DNA of 56,996 nt from Stentor coeruleus (GCA_001970955.1 MPUH01000402.1:1-56996); one strand, 5' to 3'. Numbered from the stretch's first letter, positions 1 through 12,510 are shown. Notes: generated from the sequence alone by a model not told the origin. Program-made: numbers and translations.

Positions 1-2
1 TG

Positions 3-119
3 TAAAGTTACAATTAAGGAAGCAGTGGAGATTCAAACAAATATTTCTAAGCCAATGATAACGAAAAAAATTTTTATCATTCTGTTGATGAATTTATTGA
101 ACCTGAGATCTTGGAGTAG
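3..119 (+). pseudogene. 3' end of an unidentified gene, with in-frame TAA codons
   Basis: The frame starting at base 3 reads as a plausible acidic C-terminus (GSSGDSNKYF, then ANDNEKNFYHSVDEFIEPEILE in two parts) and ends at TAG 117-119. It contains TAA at 3-5, 15-17 and 48-50. No 15-17 nt GT-AG intron can remove them. Everything between the stops looks like undamaged coding sequence, rich in Ser, Asn, Asp and Glu. The gene begins left of the window, so its identity is unknown. It could be a decayed gene, or a gene in which TAA is read as Gln. Confidence 0.35.
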
Positions 120-397
120 CTAAAGTTTCTATCAATTCTTCTATAAAATAAATTGCAATATCTATTATATCGATTATAAATATTTGTATCTTCTTAACAA
201 AAATCAATATGATAAAGATTTATTTGCAAACCTATATATTAGTATAAAGAATGCAATATCTATTAATAAATATAAGTTAATTTTTCAGTATCAAAAAAAG
301 ATTAAAAATTTAGTATGTTGAAAATAGCCTTCTTTCTCTTTTTTATATACTTATCAATTTTATTTGCCCAGGCTTATATTGCTTATTGCTTATTGCT
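120..397. other. Intergenic, no feature seen
   Basis: AT-rich sequence with frequent stops in all frames. I see no gene, RNA or repeat before the CTGGT-rich tract that starts near 398. Confidence 0.4.
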
Positions 398-556
398 AGT
401 TGATGACTAGTTAATAACTGGTTTTTGCTGGTTTTTACTGGTCCATACTGATTCTTATTGGTCCATGGCTGGTTCATGCAGTTCACGACTGGTTCTTCCT
501 GGTCTATAGCTGGTTCATGACTAGTCCGTAACTGGTTTTGCTAGTCAATGGCTGGC
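398..556. repeat. Degenerate CTGGT-rich minisatellite next to a start codon
   Basis: About a dozen imperfect direct copies of a roughly 10-14 bp unit built around (A/G)CTGGTTNNTG or CTGGTCCAT run from about 398 into the first codons of the gene that starts at 548. Spacing and sequence are both imprecise. The tract has stops in every frame, so it is not an N-terminal coding extension. It stands out from the flanking AT-rich DNA by its many GG dinucleotides. It occupies the whole presumed promoter and 5'UTR of the downstream gene. Confidence 0.7.
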
Positions 557-1318
557 CACTTTGCTCTCTTACCATTAAGACCTGAACCACCTATAAAGCC
601 ATTAGAACCTGCTCAGGAAAATCTAAGAAAATCGCCAGTAGATCTAGTCTATGCAACTTACAAAAGTAAACCAGATCTCAAATGCTTTTTCCAAGAGTGC
701 AAAAAATTTCCTTTTTATGCATGCTCTTGTGGTGATATAGTAAGTGGAATCTGCAGAGAGCATTTTGACGATCATCTTGAAATAAAAAAAAATCACCAAA
801 TAAAAAAGAACTTTTTAAAATTTTCTCAAAAAAACAAAATCGAGCTAAGGAATAAATACATGCTTAATATTCAAGAAATCAAAGATTGTAAAAATCAAGC
901 GATTAGAGAAACTTCTAAAATAATGAAAGACCTAAAGCAAGGTTTAGAAAAGTATTTAAGTATGGTATCTGATTTTGAAAAGCAATATTTTGATGCTCTT
1001 AATTTTATAGAAAATAATGATGAAATTTTATTTACCAGCAAAATGACTGAAACTGAACATTTTCTGTTGCAGAATATTGAGGATAATGAAAAACTTAAAC
1101 TTCCTAATTATGAATCGTTTAAATTTGATAAAAAAGCAAGCAATCACTTAAAAAATCAAAATCGCTTTGATTTAATTGAGCATATGAGTAAAGTTATTTA
1201 TGAAGAAAAATATTATGACTCAAAGTTGAAAAATCAGATACTTCAAGCTATAGAATATGATAAAAGTTTGAAAGAATCACTATTCTTAAGCAAGCTGTTA
1301 GATTTTTTAAAGGGTTAG
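548..1318 (+). CDS. B-box-like zinc-binding coiled-coil protein
   Basis: A 256-residue protein. Residues about 45-85 hold a cluster of Cys and His (CFFQEC, CSCG, GICREHFDDHL, KKNH) whose spacing resembles the B-box zinc finger of TRIM-type proteins. From about residue 95 the protein is charged and helical (KNK, EIK, ETSK patterns), consistent with coiled coil. There is no signal peptide or membrane segment. The ATG at 548 lies at the edge of the CTGGT repeat, with no in-frame ATG upstream. B-box/coiled-coil proteins often act as scaffolds or E3 components, but there is no RING here, so the role is unknown. The zinc-finger assignment is inferred from spacing only. Confidence 0.65.
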   Translation: MAGHFALLPLRPEPPIKPLEPAQENLRKSPVDLVYATYKSKPDLKCFFQECKKFPFYACSCGDIVSGICREHFDDHLEIKKNHQIKKNFLKFSQKNKIELRNKYMLNIQEIKDCKNQAIRETSKIMKDLKQGLEKYLSMVSDFEKQYFDALNFIENNDEILFTSKMTETEHFLLQNIEDNEKLKLPNYESFKFDKKASNHLKNQNRFDLIEHMSKVIYEEKYYDSKLKNQILQAIEYDKSLKESLFLSKLLDFLKG

Positions 1319-1608
1319 CTCATTATTTAAACTTATTTATTAATAAAGAGTTTAATTTTTGAATTATTTAAGATTGAAAGGCTTACGCAGCTTTTATAAT
1401 AATTTCATAGTTAAAATAATTAATACAAAATAAAATTGAATTCTATGAATAAAATATTTGCTAATAATTTTATATGAATTACCAATAAAATATTTATCAG
1501 AAAAGTCATGAAGCTTATAAAATTAATATATACTTTCAAGTTTATATTTTTCATAGCCGACTATATTTTTTTATAAATAAATAATTGAATCATGAGCTAA
1601 AGCTATCA
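1319..1608. other. Intergenic, no feature seen
   Basis: AT-rich convergent spacer between the B-box-like gene and the minus-strand relic ending at 1609. No coding-like frame or repeat noticed. Confidence 0.4.
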
Positions 1609-2219
1609 TTATAATAAGTTGTAAACCCGAGATCTCAACTTCATAATATCAGCATATAAACTCATCTAAAAAATTCCTTTATGCTCCATATAAAAAAAAA
1701 CTAATAAATCTTCTTCATATCCTCAACTAAATTAACCTTCATATCTAGGACCCAAAAATGAAAACTTATAATCCCGATAGAAACTTTCTGGGGAATATCT
1801 AGGAACTGATGGATTATTAGTAAACATCAACGGCAAACCATTTTTCACTTTGCTTCAGTTTCAGGAAACATAAATCTTTCAACTACCTTTATAAAACACT
1901 CTTTATAAGCCTTTTTACTAAAAATATTAACAGCAACACACTTTTACAATTATCTGTTATTTATAAATCTTGAAAACATGCCATTATTCTTAATCTAAAA
2001 ACCTTGATACTCAAAATAACAGGGTTTATACACCTTTGCATATTTATCTTGTATTCTCATCATAATATAAAATTTACAGAAATCTTTATAATTAGAGGAG
2101 TTAGTAATAAAATTAGATAGAATTTTAGCTTTAGTCATAAAGATTTGCCATTTATCAATATAAGTGTCAATATGATCAAAATTCTTATAAATAAAATCTT
2201 TAAATTATATCGAACTCAT
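1609..2219 (-). pseudogene. Interrupted gene with a relic 15-nt intron
   Basis: On the minus strand an ATG at 2219 is followed after MSSI by TAA. The frame then stays open for about 69 codons, including FDHIDTYIDKWQIFMTKAK and NYKDFCKFYIMMRIQDKYAKV, to TAG at 1995-1997. It resumes with VAVNIFSKKAYKECFIKVVE, shifts frame near 1830, and continues through NGLPLMFTNNPSVPRYSPES and YRDYKFSFLGPRYEG. A 15-nt GT-AG segment at 1722-1736 removes a TAA and a TGA exactly and restores EGYEEDLLVFFYMEH, ending at TAA 1609-1611. The preserved intron argues this was a real gene. I do not recognise the family. The remaining stops (TAA, TAG) lie where Gln would fit. Confidence 0.5.
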
Positions 2220-3745
2220 ACAAATGAAAGGAATTTTTTTTTGATAATGCTTTTGTTATGACTATAAAAATCATAACATTTTTTTGAGTATTGTCTTAAA
2301 GGGTTTATAAAATAATATGAGTATAGAATTTTAGTAATAATACTTTAATTCAAGTTCTAACTTTGATTTTTGGTTAGAAAGACTCTAGGTATGAGAAAAA
2401 GAAGGTTGATATGCTTGAGCTCTATGCGACAATTAAGTTTAATTTTCTATAATCAATTTGTGTTGTGAAGAATCAGCAACGCTTTGAATTTCTATTTTTG
2501 TCAAAAAAGTTTGATATTTTTTGCTATAAATTTAAAAATAGGAAGAATTTATGCATATCTATGAGGAACAGGGTATTAATAAATGTTGGATTTTATATAT
2601 AAAATTGTGCTAAAAAATGTATTAAAGTATATAATATATAAAAATTTAATCACTACTATATATGAATAAAAACTATTTTAGCGAAATAACCCAAAGTATT
2701 TATTTCACATATCTTAGTACTTTTCATTATCTATATTAGTTATACCATAAGAATATTATATTTTTTTTTAAATAATAACTATATAATTTACAGGCTAATT
2801 CTAAATACTCAGCTACAAATACATCAAATTTGATATCTAAGTATTTTGCCTTATCATCTTAATACTTATTATCCCTATTTCAAATTCCCAAGTGCATAAT
2901 ATCATATATACATATAAAATTTATTAAAAAGTATGCTAATAACAAAAGTGAACTCTTAGCTCAAAAAGTCTTTAAAATCATAATAAATAAAGCTACTTAA
3001 AAATAGAAAAACTTTAAATAACATAGTTGATGTTATTAGATACTTTTTAGGAAAAAATCTCATAGTTTAAGTCAGACTAATAAAAAAAAAAAAAAGAACA
3101 TGAATAATAATATAAGTAAATACATAATATTAGAGAATATATAAAAAATTAGATGATAAAAATTATTATGAGATATTATATGATAAGGTTTAATAGTTTT
3201 ATAAGTTTTCGCTTTAGTTTTTATGCTTAGATTGTGATATTTTAATAATTTTGGCAAAAGATTACGAATTATTATTACTTTGAATATTTTGTATTTATAA
3301 GAATGAAATTGAAAGTATCCATGTGAATGATAAGATTTTTAGATGATAAGGTTTAGATTGAATATGAGAAAGCATTGAGTAAATGGTTTTCTATAATAAA
3401 ATTCGCATATATATATCAAGATTTTGTAGATGATTTTTAGTATGTTGTAATATAAAAGCTCTTATTAGTTATGATTATCTTTAAAATTATCTAGCTTTTA
3501 TATTTCAGAAAGTATTTATCCTTTAATTTGTATAGAACATTAGTTTATGCATTTTTTGTAGTTAATTCATCTATAATTTTTTTAATAATCTAGCCATAAT
3601 GTATATATAAGTATTTTACACATAAATATGCTATATTTTTGCCAAAATTTGTATTCAATACCTTACTTTTTCATATTTGCTCTAATCTTAATCTTGATAT
3701 AATTGTTAATATTATAGACTAAAATATAAATCATACAAATAGGTA
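2220..3745. other. 1.5 kb AT-rich intergenic region
   Basis: No supportable gene. A 61-codon minus-strand frame at 3072-3257 is dominated by poly-Phe from an A-rich run and is not credible. No repeat or RNA gene recognised. Confidence 0.4.
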
Positions 3746-6700
3746 ATGAGTATCAAAAATCATACTTCTTTAAGCCAAAAAGAAAAATACTGCAATATCT
3801 GTATGTATTTCAATCGATTTGGCTATTCACTTCTCAAACTTTATACCGAAAACAAGTTTATAAAGTCATTGCAAAAAAGTGTACTTCAAATGTTTGCATT
3901 TCAAGAAGCAATCAAAGGTAAAATTTTGTGCAACTATATCAAGTCTGAAGAATATGAACTTGATAAAATATCTAAAAGCAGAAATCCTATTGAGAGACTA
4001 TTTAGAATTATTAATAAAGTTGCTAATAAGGAAAAATTGGCTTGGAATCCGGTTAATGAGAACTTTCAAATCCCTTTAATTAAAAATATAGAACCAAGTC
4101 AAGAGAGAAAATTCACTGCAAGAGGGTCTTTTTTATCAAAAATATTAAATGAAGATCCTAAAATTAAAAATACTGAAGAACCTTGGCCTAGTATTTTATG
4201 TCTAAATGTTTCAAACACAAAGCTAAATGGGGTTATCAAAAAAGTTATAAACCTCTCAAACCCTTCAGAAGAATGTTTTTATTACCTTAGTCTTATTATT
4301 TATGAAAAAAACTGTGATGTTGAGTTTTTACAACTTAACAACAGCTTTAACTCAGACAAAGTCCAATTGGATTTTTCTATAGAAGAATTAAAACCTGATG
4401 CGAAAATAACGTATTTGTTTTACTTGAAATCTTATAACAGTGTTAAACTTGATACTTTTAAGCGATCTTTAAATACCATTTGGATGAATTTTTTTATTAT
4501 CGACTCTTGGTTTCTAAGTATTTTAAAGATAAATTCCAAAATACCATGGATGAAACACATAAAGTCTTTGTTCATTGAAATCGAAGGGCAGAGAGTAGAG
4601 ATGAAAGAAAGACTTAAATATAATAAACGAAATTACGAAATTCCTCAAATCATTATGGAATCGAGTTATTTTGAAAGCATAACAGAAGAGTTCTTGATTT
4701 ACAGCAACATTGATTTAGCTTTAGAAAACCCTGATTGCTTTACTGCATTTGAAAAAATATCAGAAGAATTGCATTTTTATAAAAGAAATGATATATTTAT
4801 ATGCAATTGTTCAATATGTGATAATTTTCAACATTTAAAATTAATAATGCACCATAAACAGATTATTGATTTAGAGCTAAAAGAGTTCTCGACATTTGAA
4901 GAGTTTTTTATAAAATCAAGAAGCATATTTCCAAGCTGTTTTTTTACTGATTTTCCTGAAGTTGTGTCTGATAAAAATATAAACCCCGTAATATATAAAC
5001 ATTACATGCACTTAAAAATGCATTTCATCGATGATATTTATATAAATGAGGTAATTTATGCTGAATATCTATGCTTTAAAGTTCCAAATTTACCTTTTAA
5101 AACATATATGGAGTTTAAAAAAATTAAATCTTTGAGGTTTATAGAAGAAAAAGGGAATTATAATAATTATCGATTGGTTTCAATTGTTTATGAAATACCT
5201 TCTCAAAATAAACAAATAATAATAATAACTTCAGAAGAATATTGGCATAAAATAGACTCTTCAAATATATCATCTAGTAAATCCTTATCAGAACTCCTTC
5301 CTAAAGATTTTTATAACCTAAAATCCTTACTTGTATACACAAAATTTAGAAATCTAACATCGAAAATATCTTTTGAAGAAATAATTATTAAATCAGGTAG
5401 CCAAGTTCGATGTGAACCTAGTAATGATACGGTTCTTTGTTTTATAAATACAAGTCTTCAGTCTCTTTTGAACCTACGCAATTTTATCCTTGATATAAAA
5501 TCTTATAATTTTACTCAAACTTGGGGAAAAGAATTGAAAAAAGTTGCATGTGATGAGCTTAAGCAAAATAAACCGGGAACTAAAGTTTATAATTTAAGCA
5601 TATTTAGAAAAAGTTTTATTGAAGAGGCTAATCCATTTTTGTTTAATGAAAAAGATTTTGGAAGTGCTGCTAGTTATATATCAGCTTTGCTTGAGGAAAT
5701 TCATAAGTTAGGTTGTGATAGTTCGAATTTATGTCCTGCTTGCAAAAATTTCTTAATCAAAGGGAAAATCCTCAATAGAAACAGTTCCAAACCAGCAAAA
5801 GTTTACAAAAGCTATAAAATCTTACAAAAAATCGGTGGTTCAATCGACCTAAAAAACCAAACCCTTAGCACCTACGGACAAACCCCAATCGAATTCGATC
5901 TTCCAAACCCTCCTAAATACCTAATAATTGAATTCCAACACAACACCCAACCCCCTGAAAATAAATCATATATCAAAGATTACATAAAAAAAAACACAGA
6001 AATCAAATACCAAAATAATGGAAAAACATACATTTATCAATTAAAAACCATAATTTTCCTTTGTGATGGTCAATTCAAATACCTTCAATATTCTCAATAT
6101 TATCAAAGCTGGACTCTTATATGTAACTTAAACATAAAACCTTTACTTATATCATTAGATGATATTCTATTAGAAAAAACAGGATATATACCTGAAGGAT
6201 TAATATATTCACAAGAACTTCAAGAATCAATAATAAAAACTTATATATCAAATATGCTTATATCCCTTTCAAACTTAGAACCTTTAATACAATCATTAGA
6301 AGATGTTAAAAATGATCATGTTTTCTATAAAGATGTTTTAGAGTATATGAAACAGGTTGGGAATATTAAAAATAATAGAAATATGCCTGAGATTAGTAAT
6401 ACAATTATGTTAGCTTTTAAGAAAAATGAAGATATTCAATCGGATGAAAATATTTTAGCGGATTTTTTTGAAATTGTTCATAGAATTGGATGTAAAAAAA
6501 AAAATATGTGGATGTGTGATTGTATTGCTTGTAAGGTTTTTTGTAGTAAAATAGAAAAAATTATTGGGAATTCGGCTGAGTATTTGAGGAAAATTGGCAC
6601 TTCGATTACTGCTAGAAATGTGCAAAAACAAATGGAAGCTTTGACTATGAAATTTGATTGTTTAGCTTTTATGAGGTTTAAAAAAAAATTAGGATNGGAA

Positions 6701-8018
6701 AATTGGCACTTCGATTACTGCTAGAAATGTGCAAAAACAAATGGAAGCTTTGACTATGAAATTTGATTGTTTAGCTTTTATGAAAAGATGTGCTAATTCT
6801 ATTTATTCATCTGATTCAAAAAAGGCTGTTTATAAATGCCCTTCAGTTTTAGTGTTGGATATTAATCCTATGTTTTCTGCCCAGGAATTTAATTATTTGA
6901 ATAATTTTGCGGATAATAACAAGATTATTATTACTCACTCAAAAACTGAAGGCAGAGTCCTATTTACTTTAAACTCCATCATTCTTTCATCATGCGATGA
7001 CAATCATCAACTATCCTGTATATGGCGTTTTACTCATTGGGACATTTACAAAAATGGTAATCTTGAAAAAACCCTTCCAAACTTATCCTCTCTAACCACC
7101 CAATACTACAACTCATCCTTAGTTTTCTATAATAAACATTATTATCAATACATAATCACCAGTTTAAAATTCCTTTACTATTCTGGTTCTTTCAGATTAA
7201 AACTTCTCAACTATAAAAATTTAACATCAGAATGGGTATTACTATTAAAACATTTATTAGATTCAAAAGATAATTTAAAAAACGATAGTCTTATTATGTA
7301 TTTTGAACACTGTTTTAATAATGATTATAAAAAAAATCCATCAAATAAAAGCAATTTAAAAATTATAACGAATTATAATTTAAATTCTTATGATGTAGAA
7401 CATGTTACTAATATAATTATCTCTAGAATACATGAAGAATGTATAGGTTGTTATGGGAATTGTCCTTCTTGTAAGAGTTTTCTTATAAAAGGTAGGATAA
7501 AAAAATGTTTTTCAGATGAAAAAAATTATAAACATGCAGAAAATTTAGATAATGGAAATGATTTAAGGGTTATAAGATTAGAAAATTGGGTTATTAGTGA
7601 TAAGAGAATTGGAGGGAAAAATGCATCTGTGATTAAAAAACAAGATGGAGAATATTTTACATTTGAATTAGATGAATTACCTAATATGATATGGTATGTT
7701 TTAAGATATGAAAATCAAGATGGATCGGATATTGAAAAAATTTTAAAGATGTGTATGAGTAATATTAAGGATAATGAATTTATAGACCTTCAGACAAATA
7801 ATAATAAATGCACTTATAAACTTAGCATTATTGTTTTTCATATAAAAAATCAGAAGGATAAGTACTTGTTTGCTAATTATGAAAACGATATGAATAAATG
7901 GAAAATGAATGATGGGCATTATGCAAGCTTGGATGATTTGATTAAATTTGTGAGGATTTATCAAGTGAAAAATGAATATTTTCCAGCGATGCTGCTTTAT
8001 AAAAAAGATTTTCTTTAG
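3746..8018 (+). CDS. Tandem array of degenerate USP-like (peptidase C19) modules
   Basis: The frame is cut by an assembly join at 6696. Collapsing the 87-bp duplication (6588-6674 and 6697-6783) gives one 1387-residue protein. About five repeats of one layout can be seen. Each has a Cys-rich piece, CX2CX2F: CNICMYF near residue 17, CSICDNF near 353, CPACKNF near 662, CIACKVF near 925, CPSCKSF near base 7460. Next comes an LPxxLxI strand, then YxLxxIIxxxxxxxYLxY...W like the USP His-box region, then a final hydrophobic strand like USP AYILFY. Module 3 also has LCFINTSLQSLL (from residue 564), resembling the USP Cys box NTCYMNSVLQCL. The catalytic GHY is replaced (for example DKYLF in module 5). 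Inference: a catalytically dead USP-fold scaffold. There are no membrane segments. The start at 3746 is supported by an in-frame TAG six bases upstream. Confidence 0.55.
6588..6783. other. Assembly join: 87-bp duplication around N at 6696
   Basis: Bases 6588-6674 are repeated at 6697-6783. The left copy is followed by a 21-bp unmatched tail (6675-6695) and a single N. Removing one copy restores the reading frame, so the duplication is an unmerged contig overlap rather than biology. Confidence 0.9.
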
Positions 8019-9687
8019 AAATTATAAGAATAAGCATAATATTAACTTATATAAACTATTTGAAGTATATGTAGAATATTTTTTTACATGAAAATAAAGG
8101 TTATTTTTAATATTCTTATCACTTTTATTGTATAGTTATTTTAGAATCGAAATTTATAAATAGTTTAGAATAAGATATGATTTCAAATTCAATCATGACT
8201 TAATTTTATCTTTAAAAAAATTAAAAATATAGACTAAATTCGTAGTCATACTACTTAAAATCATGAAAATTTGGCAATGAGGAATTGAAATACAGAAATT
8301 GGTTAGCAAAAATGAAAGGAAAATATAATTTACTACTAGAGTTTTTATAGTTATTTTGATGATTATTAGCATAAGGATAATCCTTAATTTAATTTTACTC
8401 TCTGACAATGATATGATTTATAATTTTGATATGTTTAGGTTGAATTTTATTTATTACCTAAAATAGTCTGCAAAGTTTTAAAGTATAATCCTCAGAGTTT
8501 AGCTCCAAAAAAATAGCGAACAAAAAAGTAGGATTTTAATCATAAAAAAATCCCTCAAATTATAAAGAAATAAATTAAAAGATAAATTCGATGATAAAAC
8601 TAAAAATATAAGTTTTAGTTGGTAAGTGAAAGTTTTATTCCAGTCTATTTTTATATTTGATTTAATAGGTAGCATGCTCTTGCTAGAAAAATGTAAAATA
8701 TGTATTTGAATTTATCTTCCTTAAATAGTTATTTATGATGATTTTTGAGTGAAATAATATTAGCATGCATCTCTTGATAATTCATTAGCACAATTAAAAT
8801 CTTAAAATAAACCTTTTGATAATTCATTACTACTATAAAATTTCCGATTAAAAATGACAAATGCTCATATAATTTATGTGAAACTAAAATGATAAGGTTA
8901 ATTCTAAGGAAAAGTTCGTTTCAAAACCTTCCCACGAAAACTTTAATATCATTCGAATACCTTACAACTTTATTATGATTATATTTAATATATTTTAAAA
9001 AGAAATTTTAGTAATGGTCTTTTGTTTTATATCTAACTTAAATTTTATATACTATATTATATATCTACTAGTAATTAATACAATAATAAATCAGTGCTAA
9101 AGGTATTAAGTATAATTATAAGTCTTATTCATCATTTTACCCAAAACAGGAATCTCATACTCAAATAAAAATTAACTTCCTGTTTAAAACCCCAAATAAA
9201 TCACTCAAATTCCCTAAATTGGACTTTTTAGCACTAAATACCACTAAAATCACTTAAATCAACCGCCAACCTTACATCAAAATTCTTACACCCAACTTTT
9301 ATTATACCCAAACACAAATAAATTATAATAACCTAAAAATTACTCAAACCTCTCCATACCTCAATAAAAATACCACCATAAAAAATCCTTTCAAACCTTA
9401 TCCCCAAATCTAACCTCAAAACTCTTTAGTTTCCATTTAACTCTTCTACCCAAATCAATTATAAAACTCCTTTATCTGCTTCCATTCTCTTAAATATATC
9501 TTAACTAAACCCAACAACACAATAAAATTATCCTATCTCTATTAATAACAGCCTCTACTCTCCTATAAAAATCTACCCAAAACCCTAAATTAACTCCGCA
9601 TCCTCATTCAAAAAATCCTATCAAATCCTCAAAAGTCATCAAAATTCACTAATCAGAGTTTTGAAAAAAAATTAATAAAATTAAAGG
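8019..9687. other. 1.7 kb intergenic region; possible relic frame near 8160-8465
   Basis: The plus frame from about 8160 to TAG 8463 is interrupted only by TAG, TGA and TAA and contains KLVSKNERKI and hydrophobic stretches. I cannot tell a relic from chance here. From about 9130 to 9640 the plus strand becomes strikingly C-rich and G-poor, as it does upstream of most plus-strand genes in the window. Confidence 0.35.
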
Positions 9688-12510
9688 ATGTATGAAACTT
9701 TCCACAGTAATATAAGCCGTAGTAGCCTGACTCGTAAAAAAAAAGACGGAAGAATAAAAAACTCTCTAACCCTGCCTGACCTTCCACCTGCTTCATCACT
9801 AAAACTTTCTGAGAACAAAACCGTAAAAACTCGAGTTTTCTCAGAGTTGGACACCATAAAAAACAAGCCTTTCAGAAGTTTTCTTGGAAGTTCCCATAAT
9901 AGCTCAAACAACATCAAAAATTCTAAAAGACAAAATATACTTGAAACTAAAGACTCTTTAAAAAACGATCAGTCATCTTTACTAACAACTTTAGGAGTTT
10001 TAAATAATTCTAGTGCAAGAACACTACCTAAAGATTTGAATTCCTTAAAAGAAATATTATCACAATCTAAATCTATGGATAAACTTGCATTAGGTAGTCC
10101 TGCTACTAGAGCTGATACAACAGAACTTGCTAATTGGCTTGATAGTATGCTTAAAATTGCTTTAGCTGAAAATAATAATGATATTGAAGGGCTTTTTGAA
10201 TCTGCTATGGTTATATATGAAGTGTGTTTTCATGAAATTGTTAGACAAGTAAGTGTTCAATGTGTAGAAAGGGGAGATTTGATTAATAGAGTTTGGAAAG
10301 CATATTTAGGGATATTAGAAAAAGCTTTAAAGATATCAAAAGCTGTGCAAAATTATAAAGTTGATGAGTTTAATCAGGAAAAAAAAAACTTGCAGAATAG
10401 GTTTGTATTAGAAAAAGAAGAGATTTCTAAAGAGAATGAGAGGCTGAAATTAGAGATTGGGAAGCTGAATAGGATTGTTAAGAATAGAGAAGATGAAGCT
10501 TTACATATGGCTAAGAAGGAAGTGAGAATTACTGAGAAAATGCAGATATTGCAAAAATATTATGAGGATTGTAAGAGAAATTTGTTGTATTTGCAGGAAG
10601 ATAATAGGATCATGAAAGCAAAACTACTTAATTCTAGTGTCGAGTTTATAGAAAATAGCAAAGGGGTTATTGAGCCTAGACTCGTCAATATGCAAAAAAT
10701 AAAGCGCAAAAACGAAGCTGAAATAAAGAACCTGTTGAAATCCGACCCATTATTAAGCGCACAAATGGTAAGTGACGAAAAATCAGAAACTCTCACAAAA
10801 AGCTTGACTAAATTCGAAGATTTCTCCAAACTCTTTATAAACACCCCAGACTTCCAAGACAAAAACGAAGGTACCGAAGCTGAATACGCTGAAAAAGATG
10901 TCCAAACTGACACATTATCTTTTAGACTAAGTAAAACAAATATTGGTCTTGAAGATGAAGGCCTTCAATTAATGCAATTAAGAGTTGAAAATATCATGGA
11001 CCTTACTGAAGAAAATGACACAAAATCTCAAACCGAAGAAACTGAAGATGGCAAAATATCAGCAGAATCTTACATGCTTCAAGTAAGAGAAAAAATAAAT
11101 CAAGTCAATGCTTTACTAGAAAGAATGAAAACTAATATCCAAAACAGTGCTCCAATGAATTGTCAACAAGATGTTCTAAACAACTTTTATTCAGCAGTTA
11201 CTGATTCTATCAACAATATGAAAGGTTCTGAAAAAGATGGACAAGATGAGACTGGGTTTATAAGAAACCCTCAAAGAAGAATGTTAACTTTTATACAAAG
11301 AACTACTAGCAAAGCTGTAAAAAAACCAACAATGGATTTAATAAGTACTGTGACACAGAAAATCATAAACACTCCTCCACATAAACTTAAGAATATTGTG
11401 TTTAAAAAAATGCTTTTAAGAATGGTTACTGGGTTTTATGAGATAAAAATCAAAAAAGTTTTAGAAGGGGATAGGAAGCAGGATTTAGGGCAAATTGTTA
11501 TAGAAAGTTATTATAAAAGATATGGGATGCCAAAAGTTGTTGAAGGGAGATATGTGCAGTTATTGGCTAGTTGTATAAAATATAAGAGTATTAAAAGAGT
11601 GTATATTTTTGGGAGGTTTTTAAAACTGTTTGGCTCAGTGACATTTGAGGATTTGAATTTTTATATAGACTCAGTTGGGTATTTTAAGACTGTTACATAT
11701 ACAGAAAGTTTAGAAGAAGCAAGAATTACATATGAAAAATGTATTGAATGGTTTAAAGGGTATTTACCTGGAGTTATGGGACAAGAGGATAGATTGAAAA
11801 TGAAAGTGTTTATAGAAAATTATAAAACTCAGGATTCTGGGACAAAAAATATGAGTATTGATATAGACTTGTTGTTGGAATATGGGATTGATTTGCTTCA
11901 GAAAAACAGGGCTGAAAACTTGGATTTTCTTAATTCGATATACGAAGCTGGAGATGTAATTTTTACTTAGCTTAACCAAGATGGGTTTTTACAGTTTCAC
12001 GAATTTTTGCTAATCCACCGTCATATTCGTCCAGATTCATTCAATCACAAACGGTCGAAAGAAATGTTTGATGAGTTTTCTGAAACTTTTACAGGTGAAA
12101 ACGATGAGACTGTAGAAGCTTTATCATTTGAAAACTTTTCTCATTTAAATGAGAAATATTCGATTTTTACCAAGGAGAAACTTGGGGTTTTATTAAAAAT
12201 CAGAGGAGATAATGCTTATATAAGCAGAGAAGCTGTATATATAGATGAGTTAAAAAGATCTTCAAAACATATAGAAAGAAAAATTGCTGAAATGAGATGG
12301 AGGTATATGTGTGCGTTAGATTTAGAGAATAGAGATGAAATGCTTAGTATACTTGATCTTGTTAGAAAGCAAATTAGTAATCTTAAAAAACCTCAGGCGG
12401 TACTTATAGCGTTAAGGCTTATGGAACAAGAGTCAAAAAGAGCTTGTATTAAGGCTTCAATAGACTCTTTACTTCCACAGATTTGCTTAGCATTTGATAA
12501 TGATATTTAG
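9688..12510 (+). CDS. EF-hand/coiled-coil protein, copy 1 (one 15-nt intron)
   Basis: The two frames 9688-11955 and 11971-12510 join when the 15-nt intron at 11956-11970 is removed in phase 0, giving 935 residues. The splice rebuilds a canonical EF-hand loop, DLNQDGFLQFHE, near residue 756. Other parts: a disordered Ser/Lys-rich N-terminus, a conserved block containing TTELANWLDSMLK and EIVRQVSVQCVERGDLINRV, a coiled coil (about residues 230-310), an acidic linker, and a conserved C-terminal half. The RQVSVQCVERG motif resembles the RQVTINCAERG signature of p28-type axonemal dynein light chains and TSNAXIP1-like proteins, so a ciliary or cytoskeletal, calcium-responsive role is a reasonable guess. 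A paralogue lies at 47617-50412. Confidence 0.8.
11956..11970 (+). other. 15-nt intron inside an EF-hand loop
   Basis: GTAATTTTTACTTAG. It would end the frame with its own TAG. Removal in phase 0 joins GD to LNQDGF and completes a 12-residue EF-hand loop. The paralogue has an intron at the same place (49858-49872). Confidence 0.93.

Noticed and set aside
3072..3257. 61-codon minus-strand frame
   Set aside because: Poly-Phe from an A-rich run and AT-rich filler; no coding character.
9681..9917. Minus-strand frame over the start of EF-hand/coiled-coil copy 1
   Set aside because: Antisense of a conserved coding exon; the paralogue confirms the plus strand.
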